Below are positions 9,134 to 18,454 of a stretch of 64,000 nt of DNA, one piece after another (position 1 is the first letter of the stretch; each line of letters starts with the position of its first letter). The notes below the pieces were generated by a model. It saw only the letters and a program-made list of their open reading frames with translations. It was not told where the DNA came from and did no database searches. A program made the position numbers and the translations under genes. This stretch comes from Promethearchaeota archaeon (lineage in GTDB: Archaea > Asgardarchaeota > Lokiarchaeia > Sigyniarchaeales > SOKP01). The stretch is from assembly GCA_019058295.1 (NCBI GenBank), contig JAHPZI010000022.1, forward strand, positions 92,316 through 156,315, given 5' to 3'.

Positions 9134-10027
9134 TTAATATACATCTCTTTTATGTAGATGGAAGATCTCTACCGTTTCTTCTGGAGTAGCTATTTCACGT
9201 CCTGCTATTTTAGCAACTTTAGCTGCCCACTCTACTTGCTCATAAGAACCTTTAGCTAATGCACCGTCTATAGTTCGGATATTATCTTCTAAACCAACCC
9301 TTATATGACCTCCCATTACGGAAGCGCACATTCCTGCTCGAAACTGATCTTTTGCTACTCCACATACACTCCAAGTAGCATCAGGGGGTTTTAGAGCTAA
9401 AAGACTAGCTAGATTTTGGTAGGAAAATGGAATTCCTCCTAGCACTCCAAATACAAACTGGAAGTGAAGCGGTTGATCGAATAAACCTTCTTGTTTATTA
9501 AGGAATAGGATATTATAAAGACCTCCCATATCATACACTTCTATTTCCGGTTTTGACCCAGCTTTTTTCATTTTTTTAGCAAACTTTTGAATCATTGAGA
9601 AATTGTTCATAAAAACCATTGTGGGGGCAAGTAATACTTTCCCTGTTTTATGGTCGCCTACACTAAAGTTCATAGAATTTGTATTTAAAGAGCAAAGAGG
9701 TGGCATATATGTTTCAACAGGTTTTATTCTCTGTTTCTCTGTTGCAACCTGACTGATGGCAGTGCTTAAATTAATAAGAATATCCGGTGCTTTCTCTTTG
9801 ATATTATCTATTACAGCTTTTATAATATCCAATTCATGGGTAGGATTTCCTTTTTCTGGGTCTCTGGCGTGGATATGAACAATTGAAGCTCCTGCTTCAT
9901 AACATTTTTTTGCTTCGTTCCCAAATTCTTCTGCTGTGTATGGAACATTTTCATTTTGAGATTTCACAGTTGCGGCGCCAGCTAACGCGGCACTAATAAC
10001 CAATTTATCTGATAACTCGTCTGACAT
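9134..10027 (-). CDS. BKACE family beta-keto acid cleavage enzyme (DUF849-like)
   Basis: KLVISAALAGAATVKSQNENVPYTAEEFGNEAKKCYEAGASIVHIHARDPEKG...; GGHIRVGLEDNI. Confidence 0.85.
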   Translation of the reverse strand: MSDELSDKLVISAALAGAATVKSQNENVPYTAEEFGNEAKKCYEAGASIVHIHARDPEKGNPTHELDIIKAVIDNIKEKAPDILINLSTAISQVATEKQRIKPVETYMPPLCSLNTNSMNFSVGDHKTGKVLLAPTMVFMNNFSMIQKFAKKMKKAGSKPEIEVYDMGGLYNILFLNKQEGLFDQPLHFQFVFGVLGGIPFSYQNLASLLALKPPDATWSVCGVAKDQFRAGMCASVMGGHIRVGLEDNIRTIDGALAKGSYEQVEWAAKVAKIAGREIATPEETVEIFHLHKRDVY

Positions 10028-10174
10028 TTTTAATCACGATTTCATATTTATTTTGAATAATTAAGTTATTGATAAATTATTAAATACATTAATATTTAAA
10101 TTTTAAAAACAACGCATTAAATTATGTTTTTTTATTTTATATAGTTTAAATTAAGAATTAATATAGTATAGAAG

Positions 10175-11278
10175 TTGATAATAATGTCCGATAAATTTTG
10201 GTATAAAGTTGCAAAAAATATTATGCAAGCTGGGCAGATACCTTTGCCTATTACAGATACATTTATTGAATTTCTTCAAACTGTAATTACAGAGGAGCAA
10301 GCAAAATTTCTATTGATTTATAATAAGTCTTCTTTGAACATAGACCAAATTAAAGATAGAACTGATTTAGATGATGATGCGTTAAATAAAATGTTAAACG
10401 ATTTAATGAATAATGGGATTATTATGAGTGTTCCAAGTGAAATCTATCGCCTTAATCCGCCTCTTCCAGGAATTATTGAGTTTTCTTTAATGAGAGGTAT
10501 AACGAGTGATAAATATAAAAGATTAGCCGAATTAGTAGAAAGATATTTTGATGAACTAGGGGCGAAAATTCAGCAGAATTACGAAAGTGTCTCAAAAGTA
10601 TATACAAAGATCCCAGCGTTTGATAGAATCATTCCAGTCGGGAAAGAGGTGAAAGTTGGTAGTGAGATCATAATACCATATGAAGATGTAGAGAAATATT
10701 TAGAAAAAGTTGGAAAAGAAGAAAATAATATTGCTGTTGGTCATTGTTATTGTAGACATTCCAAAGATCTACTCAATGATCCATGCAAATTAAATGCTCC
10801 AAAATTGAATTGCATTCTTTTTGATAAAGCAGCTAAATTTGCCATTGAACATAACTTTGCTAGTCCTATTTCAAAAGAGGAGGCACTGAAAATCTTTAGG
10901 GAAGCTGAAGATTATGGTCTCGTTCATAGAGTTTTTCATGAACATTTTGATCTTGAAAAAGGGATTGATTCAATTTGTAACTGCTGTCCCTGCTGTTGCG
11001 GGATCTTTTCTTTGTATCATAAAGGCGTGACACCACTCCATACAATTAGTTCTTATTTATCAAAAGTAAATGAAGAGGATTGTGTGGGTTGTGGGACGTG
11101 TGTAGAGAAGTGTCCTATGGAAGCAATTGATTTAGAGGATTCAATTGCATCAGTAAATGAAGAATTCTGCATAGGATGCGGGATTTGTGCCCATCATTGT
11201 CCTGAAGAAGCCATACATCTAGAAAGAATAGGTCCAAGAGATGTATTTATTCCTCTGAAAAAAATTGCCACAAATTAA
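10175..11278 (+). CDS. 4Fe-4S dicluster ferredoxin-domain protein with N-terminal wHTH-like region
   Basis: Two CxxCxxCxxxC(P) motifs at the C-terminus (CVGCGTCVEKCP, CIGCGICAHHCP), Cys cluster CNCCPCCCG, CYCR motif; likely ATG start at 10184. Confidence 0.75.
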   Translation: MIIMSDKFWYKVAKNIMQAGQIPLPITDTFIEFLQTVITEEQAKFLLIYNKSSLNIDQIKDRTDLDDDALNKMLNDLMNNGIIMSVPSEIYRLNPPLPGIIEFSLMRGITSDKYKRLAELVERYFDELGAKIQQNYESVSKVYTKIPAFDRIIPVGKEVKVGSEIIIPYEDVEKYLEKVGKEENNIAVGHCYCRHSKDLLNDPCKLNAPKLNCILFDKAAKFAIEHNFASPISKEEALKIFREAEDYGLVHRVFHEHFDLEKGIDSICNCCPCCCGIFSLYHKGVTPLHTISSYLSKVNEEDCVGCGTCVEKCPMEAIDLEDSIASVNEEFCIGCGICAHHCPEEAIHLERIGPRDVFIPLKKIATN

Positions 11279-11414
11279 AACATTTAGTTTTAAGAGAAAT
11301 ATTTTAATAAGCTATAAATTGCCTATAATTTATTGTCCCAATTTAAATAAATTATGTAGTTTTATTTTATGTAGTTTAATTTTGAAAATAATATAATAAA
11401 AATGGTTAATTATA

Positions 11415-12524
11415 ATGTCTGAAAAGTTATGGTATAAAGTCGCAAGAACCATTGTAAAGGCAGGAGCTTTTCCTTTTCCTATAACGGATACTCTGATTGA
11501 ATTTCTTCAAACTGTAATTACAGAAGAGCAAGCCAAATTTCTTTTGGTCTATAAGAAGCCATCATTAACTTTAGAGCAGTTAAAAGCAAAAACAGATATG
11601 AGTGAAGAAGCAATAATTAAAATGTTGAACACATTAATGGATAATGGAATAGTTTTAGGATCTCCAAGTAGAAACACTGGCATTATGGTTTATCGTCTTA
11701 TGGGTCCGTACCCCGGAATTTTTGAATATTCGCTATTGAAAGGATTAACTGATGATAAACATAAAAGAGTAGCAGAATTAGCAGACAGATTATTTGATGA
11801 ATTAGGCACTCAATCTCAAAAAAATTATGAGTCTGTTTCAAAATTATTTAAGCAAGTGCCTGCAGTTGACCGAACCATCCCAGTTGAAAAAGAGGTGGAA
11901 GTTGGTACTGAAGTCGTCATGCCATATGAAGAATTAGAAAAATATTTAGAAGATTATGAAAAAGAAGAAAATAATATTGCTGTTGCGCATTGTTATTGTA
12001 GACACCAACATGATCTTCTCAATGATCCTTGCAAATTAGGTGCTCCAAAATTGAATTGCTTTCTTTTTGATAAATCCGCTAAATTTGCTATTGAACGTAA
12101 CTTTGCAAGTCCTATTTCAAAAGAGGACGCAATGAAAATCTTTAGGGAAGCTGAAGAATATGGTCTAGTTCATAAAGTTTTTCATATTCACTCCGATCCC
12201 AAAAAAGGTATTGAAGCAATATGTAATTGTTGCAAATGTTGTTGTGGAATTTTTGGAATGTATCATAGAGGTGTGTTACCACTTCATACAATTAGTTCAT
12301 ATATATCAAGAGTGAATGAGGAGGATTGTGTGGGCTGTGGGACATGTATAGAAAAATGTCCTTTGGAAGCAATTGATTTAGAGGATTCAATTGCAACTGT
12401 AAATGAAGAATTCTGCATAGGATGCGGCGTTTGTGCTTATCATTGTCCTGAGGAAGCCATACATCTAGAAAGAATAGGTCCAAGAGATGTGATTATTCCT
12501 CTGAAAAAAATTGCGACAAATTAA
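11415..12524 (+). CDS. 4Fe-4S dicluster ferredoxin-domain protein with N-terminal wHTH-like region (tandem paralog)
   Basis: Same architecture and high protein similarity to 10175-11278; CNCCKCCCG, CVGCGTCIEKCP, CIGCGVCAYHCP. Confidence 0.75.
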   Translation: MSEKLWYKVARTIVKAGAFPFPITDTLIEFLQTVITEEQAKFLLVYKKPSLTLEQLKAKTDMSEEAIIKMLNTLMDNGIVLGSPSRNTGIMVYRLMGPYPGIFEYSLLKGLTDDKHKRVAELADRLFDELGTQSQKNYESVSKLFKQVPAVDRTIPVEKEVEVGTEVVMPYEELEKYLEDYEKEENNIAVAHCYCRHQHDLLNDPCKLGAPKLNCFLFDKSAKFAIERNFASPISKEDAMKIFREAEEYGLVHKVFHIHSDPKKGIEAICNCCKCCCGIFGMYHRGVLPLHTISSYISRVNEEDCVGCGTCIEKCPLEAIDLEDSIATVNEEFCIGCGVCAYHCPEEAIHLERIGPRDVIIPLKKIATN

Positions 12525-12640
12525 AATATTTAGTTTTAATGATTTTTCTTTGTTGTATGTGAAAAATCACATTAAAATAAATATGATTTTATCATTTTAG
12601 ATATTATAAAATATATCTTATTATAAAAAAAAGTGATATT

Positions 12641-13951
12641 ATGTCAAGAAGAGATATTGCATGGTATGAAGACCCAAAACTTAAAAGTTTATATATCAAG
12701 GCTTCGTCTAATGCTATGAGGAATTACCACGGTCCAATAGTTACTCCAAAGACAACATTTACTGGAACAAATAGTTTAATAGATTTTGCAAATCACCTAG
12801 GTGGTTTTTTATCAGCAGAGGATAAAAGGGTATTATTAGTTGTTGATAAAGATTTACCAAAATTCGGAGAGAAAGTTGCAAAAACATTAAAAACCATGAA
12901 ACAAATCGATTCAAGAATTTTTTCAAATGTATTGCCTGAAGTTCCAAGATCCACAGTAATGGAAGCCGTTGAGGTTTGTAAAGAATATGACCCAAAAGCA
13001 ATAATAGCTATTGGTGGAGGCTCAGCAATGGATACAGCTAAAATGATTCTGTTACTTTATGAAAAACCTGAAATAAATTTAAATAATCTAATGGCCCCCT
13101 CGTACTTAGGGCTTAGGCAAAAGGTGCACCTTTTAGCGGCTATTCCAACTACTAGCGGTACAGGATCTGAAACAACATTTATAGCAGTTGTAACTGATAC
13201 AGATAGAGAACCTCCAAAAAAGACGGAAGTTGTTTTATACGAGCTTTGCCCTGATTTTGTGGTATTACATACTGATTTTGTAAAAACAATGCCACCATAC
13301 TTAACTATGGGGACTGGAATGGACGCATTATCACATGCTATGGGTTCTTATGTCTTAACTATGAGTACTGAATTTACTGATATTAATAATCTTAAGGCAA
13401 TTCAAATGATCTTAGATTATTTACCTCGCGCAATAAAACGTGGAAATGATCTTGAAGCGCGTTCAAAGATGCAATTAGGAGCATATATTGCGGGAATAGG
13501 TTTTGGAAATGTTTCAGGAGGCGTTGAACATGGTTTAGGGCATTCTTTTGGTGCTTTATTTCATGCTCATCATGGAGTTTGCGTAGGATTGTATCTTTGT
13601 ATATCCCTTGCTTTTCAATCGAAAGCCACAGATAGATTTAAAGATCTTGCCAAAGTTTTTAAAATTAACATAGAAGGTAGAGAACGAGACGAAATTTTAA
13701 AGGAATTACTGGAAAAATTACAAGCATTTATGAAATTAGTAGGATGCCCATTATCCATCAGTGAACTTGAAAAACCTAAAGTTTCTCGTGAAGAATATAT
13801 GAGTAAAATGGATCAAATGGTAGAATATGCATTTGATGACTATACAACCTTATCTTCCACTCGAAAACTTGATCCACCAACAATACGATGGATGTATGAA
13901 ATAGCATATGAAAATAAATTAGATGATATAATGGAGTTGTTTTATAAATAG
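12641..13951 (+). CDS. Iron-containing alcohol dehydrogenase
   Basis: Fe-ADH motifs: AIGGGSAMDTAK, AIPTTSGTGSETT, TGMDALSHAMGSYV, GVEHGLGHSFGALFHAHHGV. Confidence 0.92.
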   Translation: MSRRDIAWYEDPKLKSLYIKASSNAMRNYHGPIVTPKTTFTGTNSLIDFANHLGGFLSAEDKRVLLVVDKDLPKFGEKVAKTLKTMKQIDSRIFSNVLPEVPRSTVMEAVEVCKEYDPKAIIAIGGGSAMDTAKMILLLYEKPEINLNNLMAPSYLGLRQKVHLLAAIPTTSGTGSETTFIAVVTDTDREPPKKTEVVLYELCPDFVVLHTDFVKTMPPYLTMGTGMDALSHAMGSYVLTMSTEFTDINNLKAIQMILDYLPRAIKRGNDLEARSKMQLGAYIAGIGFGNVSGGVEHGLGHSFGALFHAHHGVCVGLYLCISLAFQSKATDRFKDLAKVFKINIEGRERDEILKELLEKLQAFMKLVGCPLSISELEKPKVSREEYMSKMDQMVEYAFDDYTTLSSTRKLDPPTIRWMYEIAYENKLDDIMELFYK

Positions 13952-13966
13952 GAGGAATATGAAAAG

Positions 13967-15817
13967 ATGTTAGGATATAATGGAAAAATTGCTTATATTG
14001 ATTTAAACCTATTAAAAGTTGAGATTAAAGATTTAGATTCTACAATAGCAGAGTCCTATATTGGAGGCGTGGGGTTATCAGCAAAACTTATTTATGATTT
14101 ACTTTCAGAAGTGGATTATGACCTTCTAAAAAATGATCCCTTAGCAAATGTTAATCCTCTTGTTTTTGCAACGGGACCATTAACAGGAACAGCGACACCC
14201 TCTAGTAGTAGATATTCTGTAGCAGGGATATCACCCTTAACGGGCATTTGGGGAGAATCTACATCAGGAGGTTTTTTTCCAATAGCATTAAAGAGATCTG
14301 GATTTGATGCGTTAGTTATAACTGGAGTAGCTGATCAGGCAAAATATATAGTTATTAATGAAGGTCAAATTGAAATTAAAGATGCGAATAATATTTGGGG
14401 AAAAAATACTCGAGAAACTATCGAGATAATTAGAACTAATCTTAACGATAATAGAATCCGTATAGCTTGCATAGGGAAAGGTGGTGAGAACTTAGTAAAA
14501 TACGCTGGCATTATTAATGATGAAGGCAGAGCCGCTGGTCGTTGCGGTTTGGGAGCACTTATGGGCAAAAAAAGGTTAAAAGCAATAGCTGTTAAAGGAG
14601 GGCAACCAATCGAATATGCTGATAAAGAAACACTAACAACCACAGGAAGAAACTCTATAAAAAATATAATGAACGCATTCGCATCACAGTTTTTCAGCAA
14701 TCATGGTACTTTATGTTATACTGACATGGGAATGGTCTTAGCTGATATTCCTGCTAATTATTATACCAATACTGAATTTATCGCTGAACGCTTGACGGGA
14801 AAAGCTTTAAAAGAACAATACCCAGTTTTAAAATATGCCTGCGCAGGATGTACCATTGGTTGTGGGAAGGTTACAATTGCTGAAATAGATGGTAAGGAAG
14901 TTGAAATTGATGGTCCTGAATACGAAACAACTGCGGCTTTTGGTCCAATGTGTGGAATTTTAGACTTTAAATCTATCCTGAAAGCAAACCATATTTGTAA
15001 TCTAGAAGGGATTGATACTATTTCTAGTGGAGTTTCAATATCATTCTTAATTTATCTTGCTGAAAATAAGATTTCTATTGATAATATTTCTAAATACTTA
15101 ACCGATATTAAATTAGAAGAATTAAAATGGGGAAATGAGGAAGTAGTTTTAAAACTTCTTAATCAAATTATTAAAAGAGAAGGTATAGGAGATATTTTAG
15201 CAGAAGGCGTAAGAACTATGGCTGAAAAATTAGGTGTTGACCCCGATTTAGCAGCGCATGTAAAGGGATTAGAAATTCCTATGCATGATCCTAGAGCATA
15301 CCTTGGACAAGCGTTAACTTATATGACTTGTTGTATTGGAGCTAGTCATGAAAAAGGGGATTTCTTTAATATTGATGGTGATGCTGCTTCAATTACGAAA
15401 ATAAAAAAAGATGACCGCTTTGATATTGATGGCAGGGAAGATTCAGTTGCTACATTGCAAGATGTATGTAATATTTACGATTCCGCAGTTATTTGTAATT
15501 TCCCCCATATTAACATATCGATTCTAACGAAATTACTCAAAGTCTCTACTGGATTTGCTTCTTTAGGAAATAAGAAAAAAATGTTTTTAGCAGGCGAAAG
15601 AGGTACAAATCTTAAAAGATTGATCTCTTGTAAACTTGGATGCAAAAGAGAAGATGATTATTTACCTAAAATTGTTACGAAAGCACTAGAAACCGGAGGT
15701 TCAGCTGGGATTAAAGTTGATTTAGAAGATAACTTAAAGGCTTATTATCAATTCCGAGGTTGGGATTGGGAAACTGGCTGGCCCACTAAAGAAAAATTAG
15801 ATGAATTAGGAATATAA
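13967..15817 (+). CDS. Aldehyde:ferredoxin oxidoreductase (tungsten enzyme family)
   Basis: AOR motifs: MLGYNGKIAYIDL, FATGPLTGTATPSSSRYSVAGISPLTGIWGES, CAGCTIGCGK, MHDPRAYLGQALTYMT; 15 nt after Fe-ADH. Confidence 0.92.
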   Translation: MLGYNGKIAYIDLNLLKVEIKDLDSTIAESYIGGVGLSAKLIYDLLSEVDYDLLKNDPLANVNPLVFATGPLTGTATPSSSRYSVAGISPLTGIWGESTSGGFFPIALKRSGFDALVITGVADQAKYIVINEGQIEIKDANNIWGKNTRETIEIIRTNLNDNRIRIACIGKGGENLVKYAGIINDEGRAAGRCGLGALMGKKRLKAIAVKGGQPIEYADKETLTTTGRNSIKNIMNAFASQFFSNHGTLCYTDMGMVLADIPANYYTNTEFIAERLTGKALKEQYPVLKYACAGCTIGCGKVTIAEIDGKEVEIDGPEYETTAAFGPMCGILDFKSILKANHICNLEGIDTISSGVSISFLIYLAENKISIDNISKYLTDIKLEELKWGNEEVVLKLLNQIIKREGIGDILAEGVRTMAEKLGVDPDLAAHVKGLEIPMHDPRAYLGQALTYMTCCIGASHEKGDFFNIDGDAASITKIKKDDRFDIDGREDSVATLQDVCNIYDSAVICNFPHINISILTKLLKVSTGFASLGNKKKMFLAGERGTNLKRLISCKLGCKREDDYLPKIVTKALETGGSAGIKVDLEDNLKAYYQFRGWDWETGWPTKEKLDELGI

Positions 15818-15861
15818 ATCCCTATTAACTTCCTTATTTTTTTTATTCTTTTTTTAATTTA

Positions 15862-16911
15862 TTATAAAAATTTTCTTAAAACTTCTCCAATTCTTTTAAT
15901 ACTATGCTGAATGTCATCTTCATTTAGTCCATAATGAGTAACAAAACGGATTCTTTGCTTATCTATATTAAAAGCTAAAATTCCTTCTTTATTAAGAGCA
16001 GTAATTACTTTAATAATACGTATATCTTGGGGAAGAGATATCATGAGTATATTGGTATCAGGTTTTTGAATTTTAATAGGGAGATCTAAATTTTCAATTC
16101 CTTCGGCAAGTGCTTTTGCATTTTTATGGTCCTCCTCGAGTCTTTTAATCCATTTTGGTTCAAGAGCTACTAAACCAAAAGAAGCGATTATTCCTGCTTG
16201 TCGCATACCTCCTCCTAATATCTTTCGAAATTTTCTTGCCTTCATAATTAAACTCTTTGAGCCTGCGACAATTGATCCTACAGGACATGAAAGTCCTTTA
16301 GACAAACAAAACATAATGCTATCAACATGTTTTGTAAATTCAGTTACCGGCATATTAATTCCAATCGCAGCATTAAAAATTCTTGCACCATCTAAATGGA
16401 ACTTTAAGTCATTCTTTTCAGCAAATTGTTTCATGTTCCGTAAATCCTCGGGTTTAATAATTGCTCCTCCATGATAATTATGAGTATCTTCAGCACATAA
16501 AAGAGTGGTAGGTGCTTTTTCTGTATCCTCCTTAGTATTTATTAAATTTTGAAGATCATCGAGCAAGGGAACCCCTCTTTTTGATGGATACCTCTTAATT
16601 TTTAATCCAGCAACTCGAGTCGCACCATCTACTTCATGTTCATAAATGTGACTAAGCTCTTCCAATAGAATTTCTTCGCCAGGATTAGTGTGTGATAATA
16701 ATGAAACAAGATTACCTTGTGTACCCGAAGTAACATATAATGCTGCTTCTTTACCTACGATTTTGGCAGCTTTTTTTTCTAACTTATTAATGGTCAGATC
16801 TTCACCATAAACATCATCTCCAATTTTTGAATTATCTAATGATTTCATATAATTCCACATTTCAGGAGAAGGTTTAGTTATCGTATCTGACCGCAAATCA
16901 ACTATTTTCAT
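15862..16911 (-). CDS. ltaE: Low-specificity L-threonine aldolase
   Basis: DLRSDTITKPSPEMW, GDDVYGEDLT, YVTSGTQGNLVSLL, HLDGARIFNAA, SKGLSCPVGSIVAG. Confidence 0.9.
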   Translation of the reverse strand: MKIVDLRSDTITKPSPEMWNYMKSLDNSKIGDDVYGEDLTINKLEKKAAKIVGKEAALYVTSGTQGNLVSLLSHTNPGEEILLEELSHIYEHEVDGATRVAGLKIKRYPSKRGVPLLDDLQNLINTKEDTEKAPTTLLCAEDTHNYHGGAIIKPEDLRNMKQFAEKNDLKFHLDGARIFNAAIGINMPVTEFTKHVDSIMFCLSKGLSCPVGSIVAGSKSLIMKARKFRKILGGGMRQAGIIASFGLVALEPKWIKRLEEDHKNAKALAEGIENLDLPIKIQKPDTNILMISLPQDIRIIKVITALNKEGILAFNIDKQRIRFVTHYGLNEDDIQHSIKRIGEVLRKFL

Positions 16912-16962
16912 AAATTTAGTCCCTAATTCTGCATTTGATTGAGTTAATAAAGAATTAAAAAA

Positions 16963-17535
16963 TTAAAAACCATATGATGGGAAAAATTCATAGAGAACAT
17001 CTTCTTCCAAATTTAATAATAATTCTGGGGAAATATCATTTACTTCTACCCTTTCAGTCCTTTTGATTTTAATCTCTTCATTATGAAGTCCCTTATTATA
17101 CCAATGTTTTAAAAGTCCTATTCTGGAAACAATTTTAGGATCTAATAAACTATGAAGAAATTCCATCCATCTTTTTATTTCCTCATCTCTCTCCATTGGA
17201 GTAAATTTTCTTCCAACTTTTATTTCTTTCTTTTTTAATTTTTCTTTTATCCACTTATCAATTTCTTCATCTGTCCATTTCTTTTTTCTTAACGTCTTGA
17301 CTTTTTTCGAGTTGAGTAAAGTTTGATAATCTTGCAGTTTATTTAATGAACCTAAGATTGTATCACAATCACAATATGCTTTCGTTGCTCGAAAATACAG
17401 ATCTCCCATTCTCAGCTGTGATTGAACAATTTCATTTGTTATTGGGGTAAACGCCATATTGTAAGTATTAAAAAGATTTCTAAATTCTTCCAATTTTGAA
17501 ATTTTTGGAAGTGTAGCAGTTATATAAAAGCACAT
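16963..17535 (-). CDS. Conserved hypothetical protein (MCFYITATLP...)
   Basis: Intact 190-aa ORF, MCFYITATLPK N-terminus; no function assignable by eye. Confidence 0.55.
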   Translation of the reverse strand: MCFYITATLPKISKLEEFRNLFNTYNMAFTPITNEIVQSQLRMGDLYFRATKAYCDCDTILGSLNKLQDYQTLLNSKKVKTLRKKKWTDEEIDKWIKEKLKKKEIKVGRKFTPMERDEEIKRWMEFLHSLLDPKIVSRIGLLKHWYNKGLHNEEIKIKRTERVEVNDISPELLLNLEEDVLYEFFPSYGF

Positions 17536-17579
17536 ATATCATCAATAAAAAAATAGATTAAAATATTAAAAAAATATTA

Positions 17580-17954
17580 TTATGATTTTAAAACAATTGT
17601 AATTGCTCTAGTTAGGCGGATCACGTCCATAACTTTTCCTTTTTCTACTGTTATTTGTTCCCTACTTATAGCATGAGTGAAATCCCCGCGTCCCTGACAA
17701 ACATTCACAATGGAATTATTATCACCTGTCATAACAATCCCAGGATTAGAGGCAGTTCCATTAATTAGTTTTGCCTTTCTCTCTTTAATTTCTACATAAA
17801 ACGGATCTTCATTATCTAGATTAAATTGAAAAGTCATTTCCCAATCTAAATCTTTTCCCGCAACATTAGTAACAAAAACCTGTTGTGCCTTAGGGATTGT
17901 ATTCATTTTTTCTATTATTTTATTGAGATTTTCGCTTGCGACGCCCATTTTCAC
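17580..17954 (-). CDS. SCP2 sterol-binding domain protein
   Basis: SCP2-like pattern (FNLDNEDPFYVEIKERKAKLINGTASNPGIVMTGD...); 4-nt overlap with the upstream DUF35 gene. Confidence 0.7.
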   Translation of the reverse strand: MKMGVASENLNKIIEKMNTIPKAQQVFVTNVAGKDLDWEMTFQFNLDNEDPFYVEIKERKAKLINGTASNPGIVMTGDNNSIVNVCQGRGDFTHAISREQITVEKGKVMDVIRLTRAITIVLKS

Positions 17955-18454
17955 GCACTCCCCTCATATTCAGGTTTACTAATCCACATTTCATATTCAT
18001 CTTCGGGTACAAAGAAAAAATCAGTCATCTTTCCTTCACGATCTTCTCTTCGCTTAAAAACTGCTTTAACTCGTTCTCCTTTTTTTATTTTAGAAGGTAC
18101 TAAATTCTCTGAAAAGATTCCTTGTAGCAGGCCTGTGTCAGCATTATCGAGTTGAATGAAAGCAATTCCGTAAGGAACACTCTGAATGAACGCAGATGTT
18201 GTATACCAGACGATAGTACTCACTTTAATAGTTCCCGTTTGCTTCATCTCAACCCATTCGGCAGGTTCATAGCATTCCGAACAATTAATTCTTGGGGGCA
18301 TCCACGTTTTTCCACAATTTGTACATTTTGTACCTAAGAGCTTCTTATTCTCTTTTAATTCGATAAAGAATTTCGACTGACCACCCATTGTGTATTTATA
18401 TTGTATCTTGATGACATCTCTTATTTCGTGTGCTTGAAAATTATCTTCACTCAT
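17951..18454 (-). CDS. DUF35 / Zn-ribbon OB-fold protein
   Basis: CTNCGKTWMPPRINCSEC zinc ribbon; 4-nt overlap with thiolase. Confidence 0.85.
   Translation of the reverse strand: MSEDNFQAHEIRDVIKIQYKYTMGGQSKFFIELKENKKLLGTKCTNCGKTWMPPRINCSECYEPAEWVEMKQTGTIKVSTIVWYTTSAFIQSVPYGIAFIQLDNADTGLLQGIFSENLVPSKIKKGERVKAVFKRREDREGKMTDFFFVPEDEYEMWISKPEYEGSA

Noticed and set aside
10175-12524. Possible assembly duplication of the ferredoxin gene
   Set aside because: The two copies differ at many positions, including indels (e.g. SPSRNTGIMVY insert in the second), so they are true paralogs rather than an assembly artefact.
14365-14700. 111-aa minus-strand ORF
   Set aside because: Antisense to AOR coding sequence.
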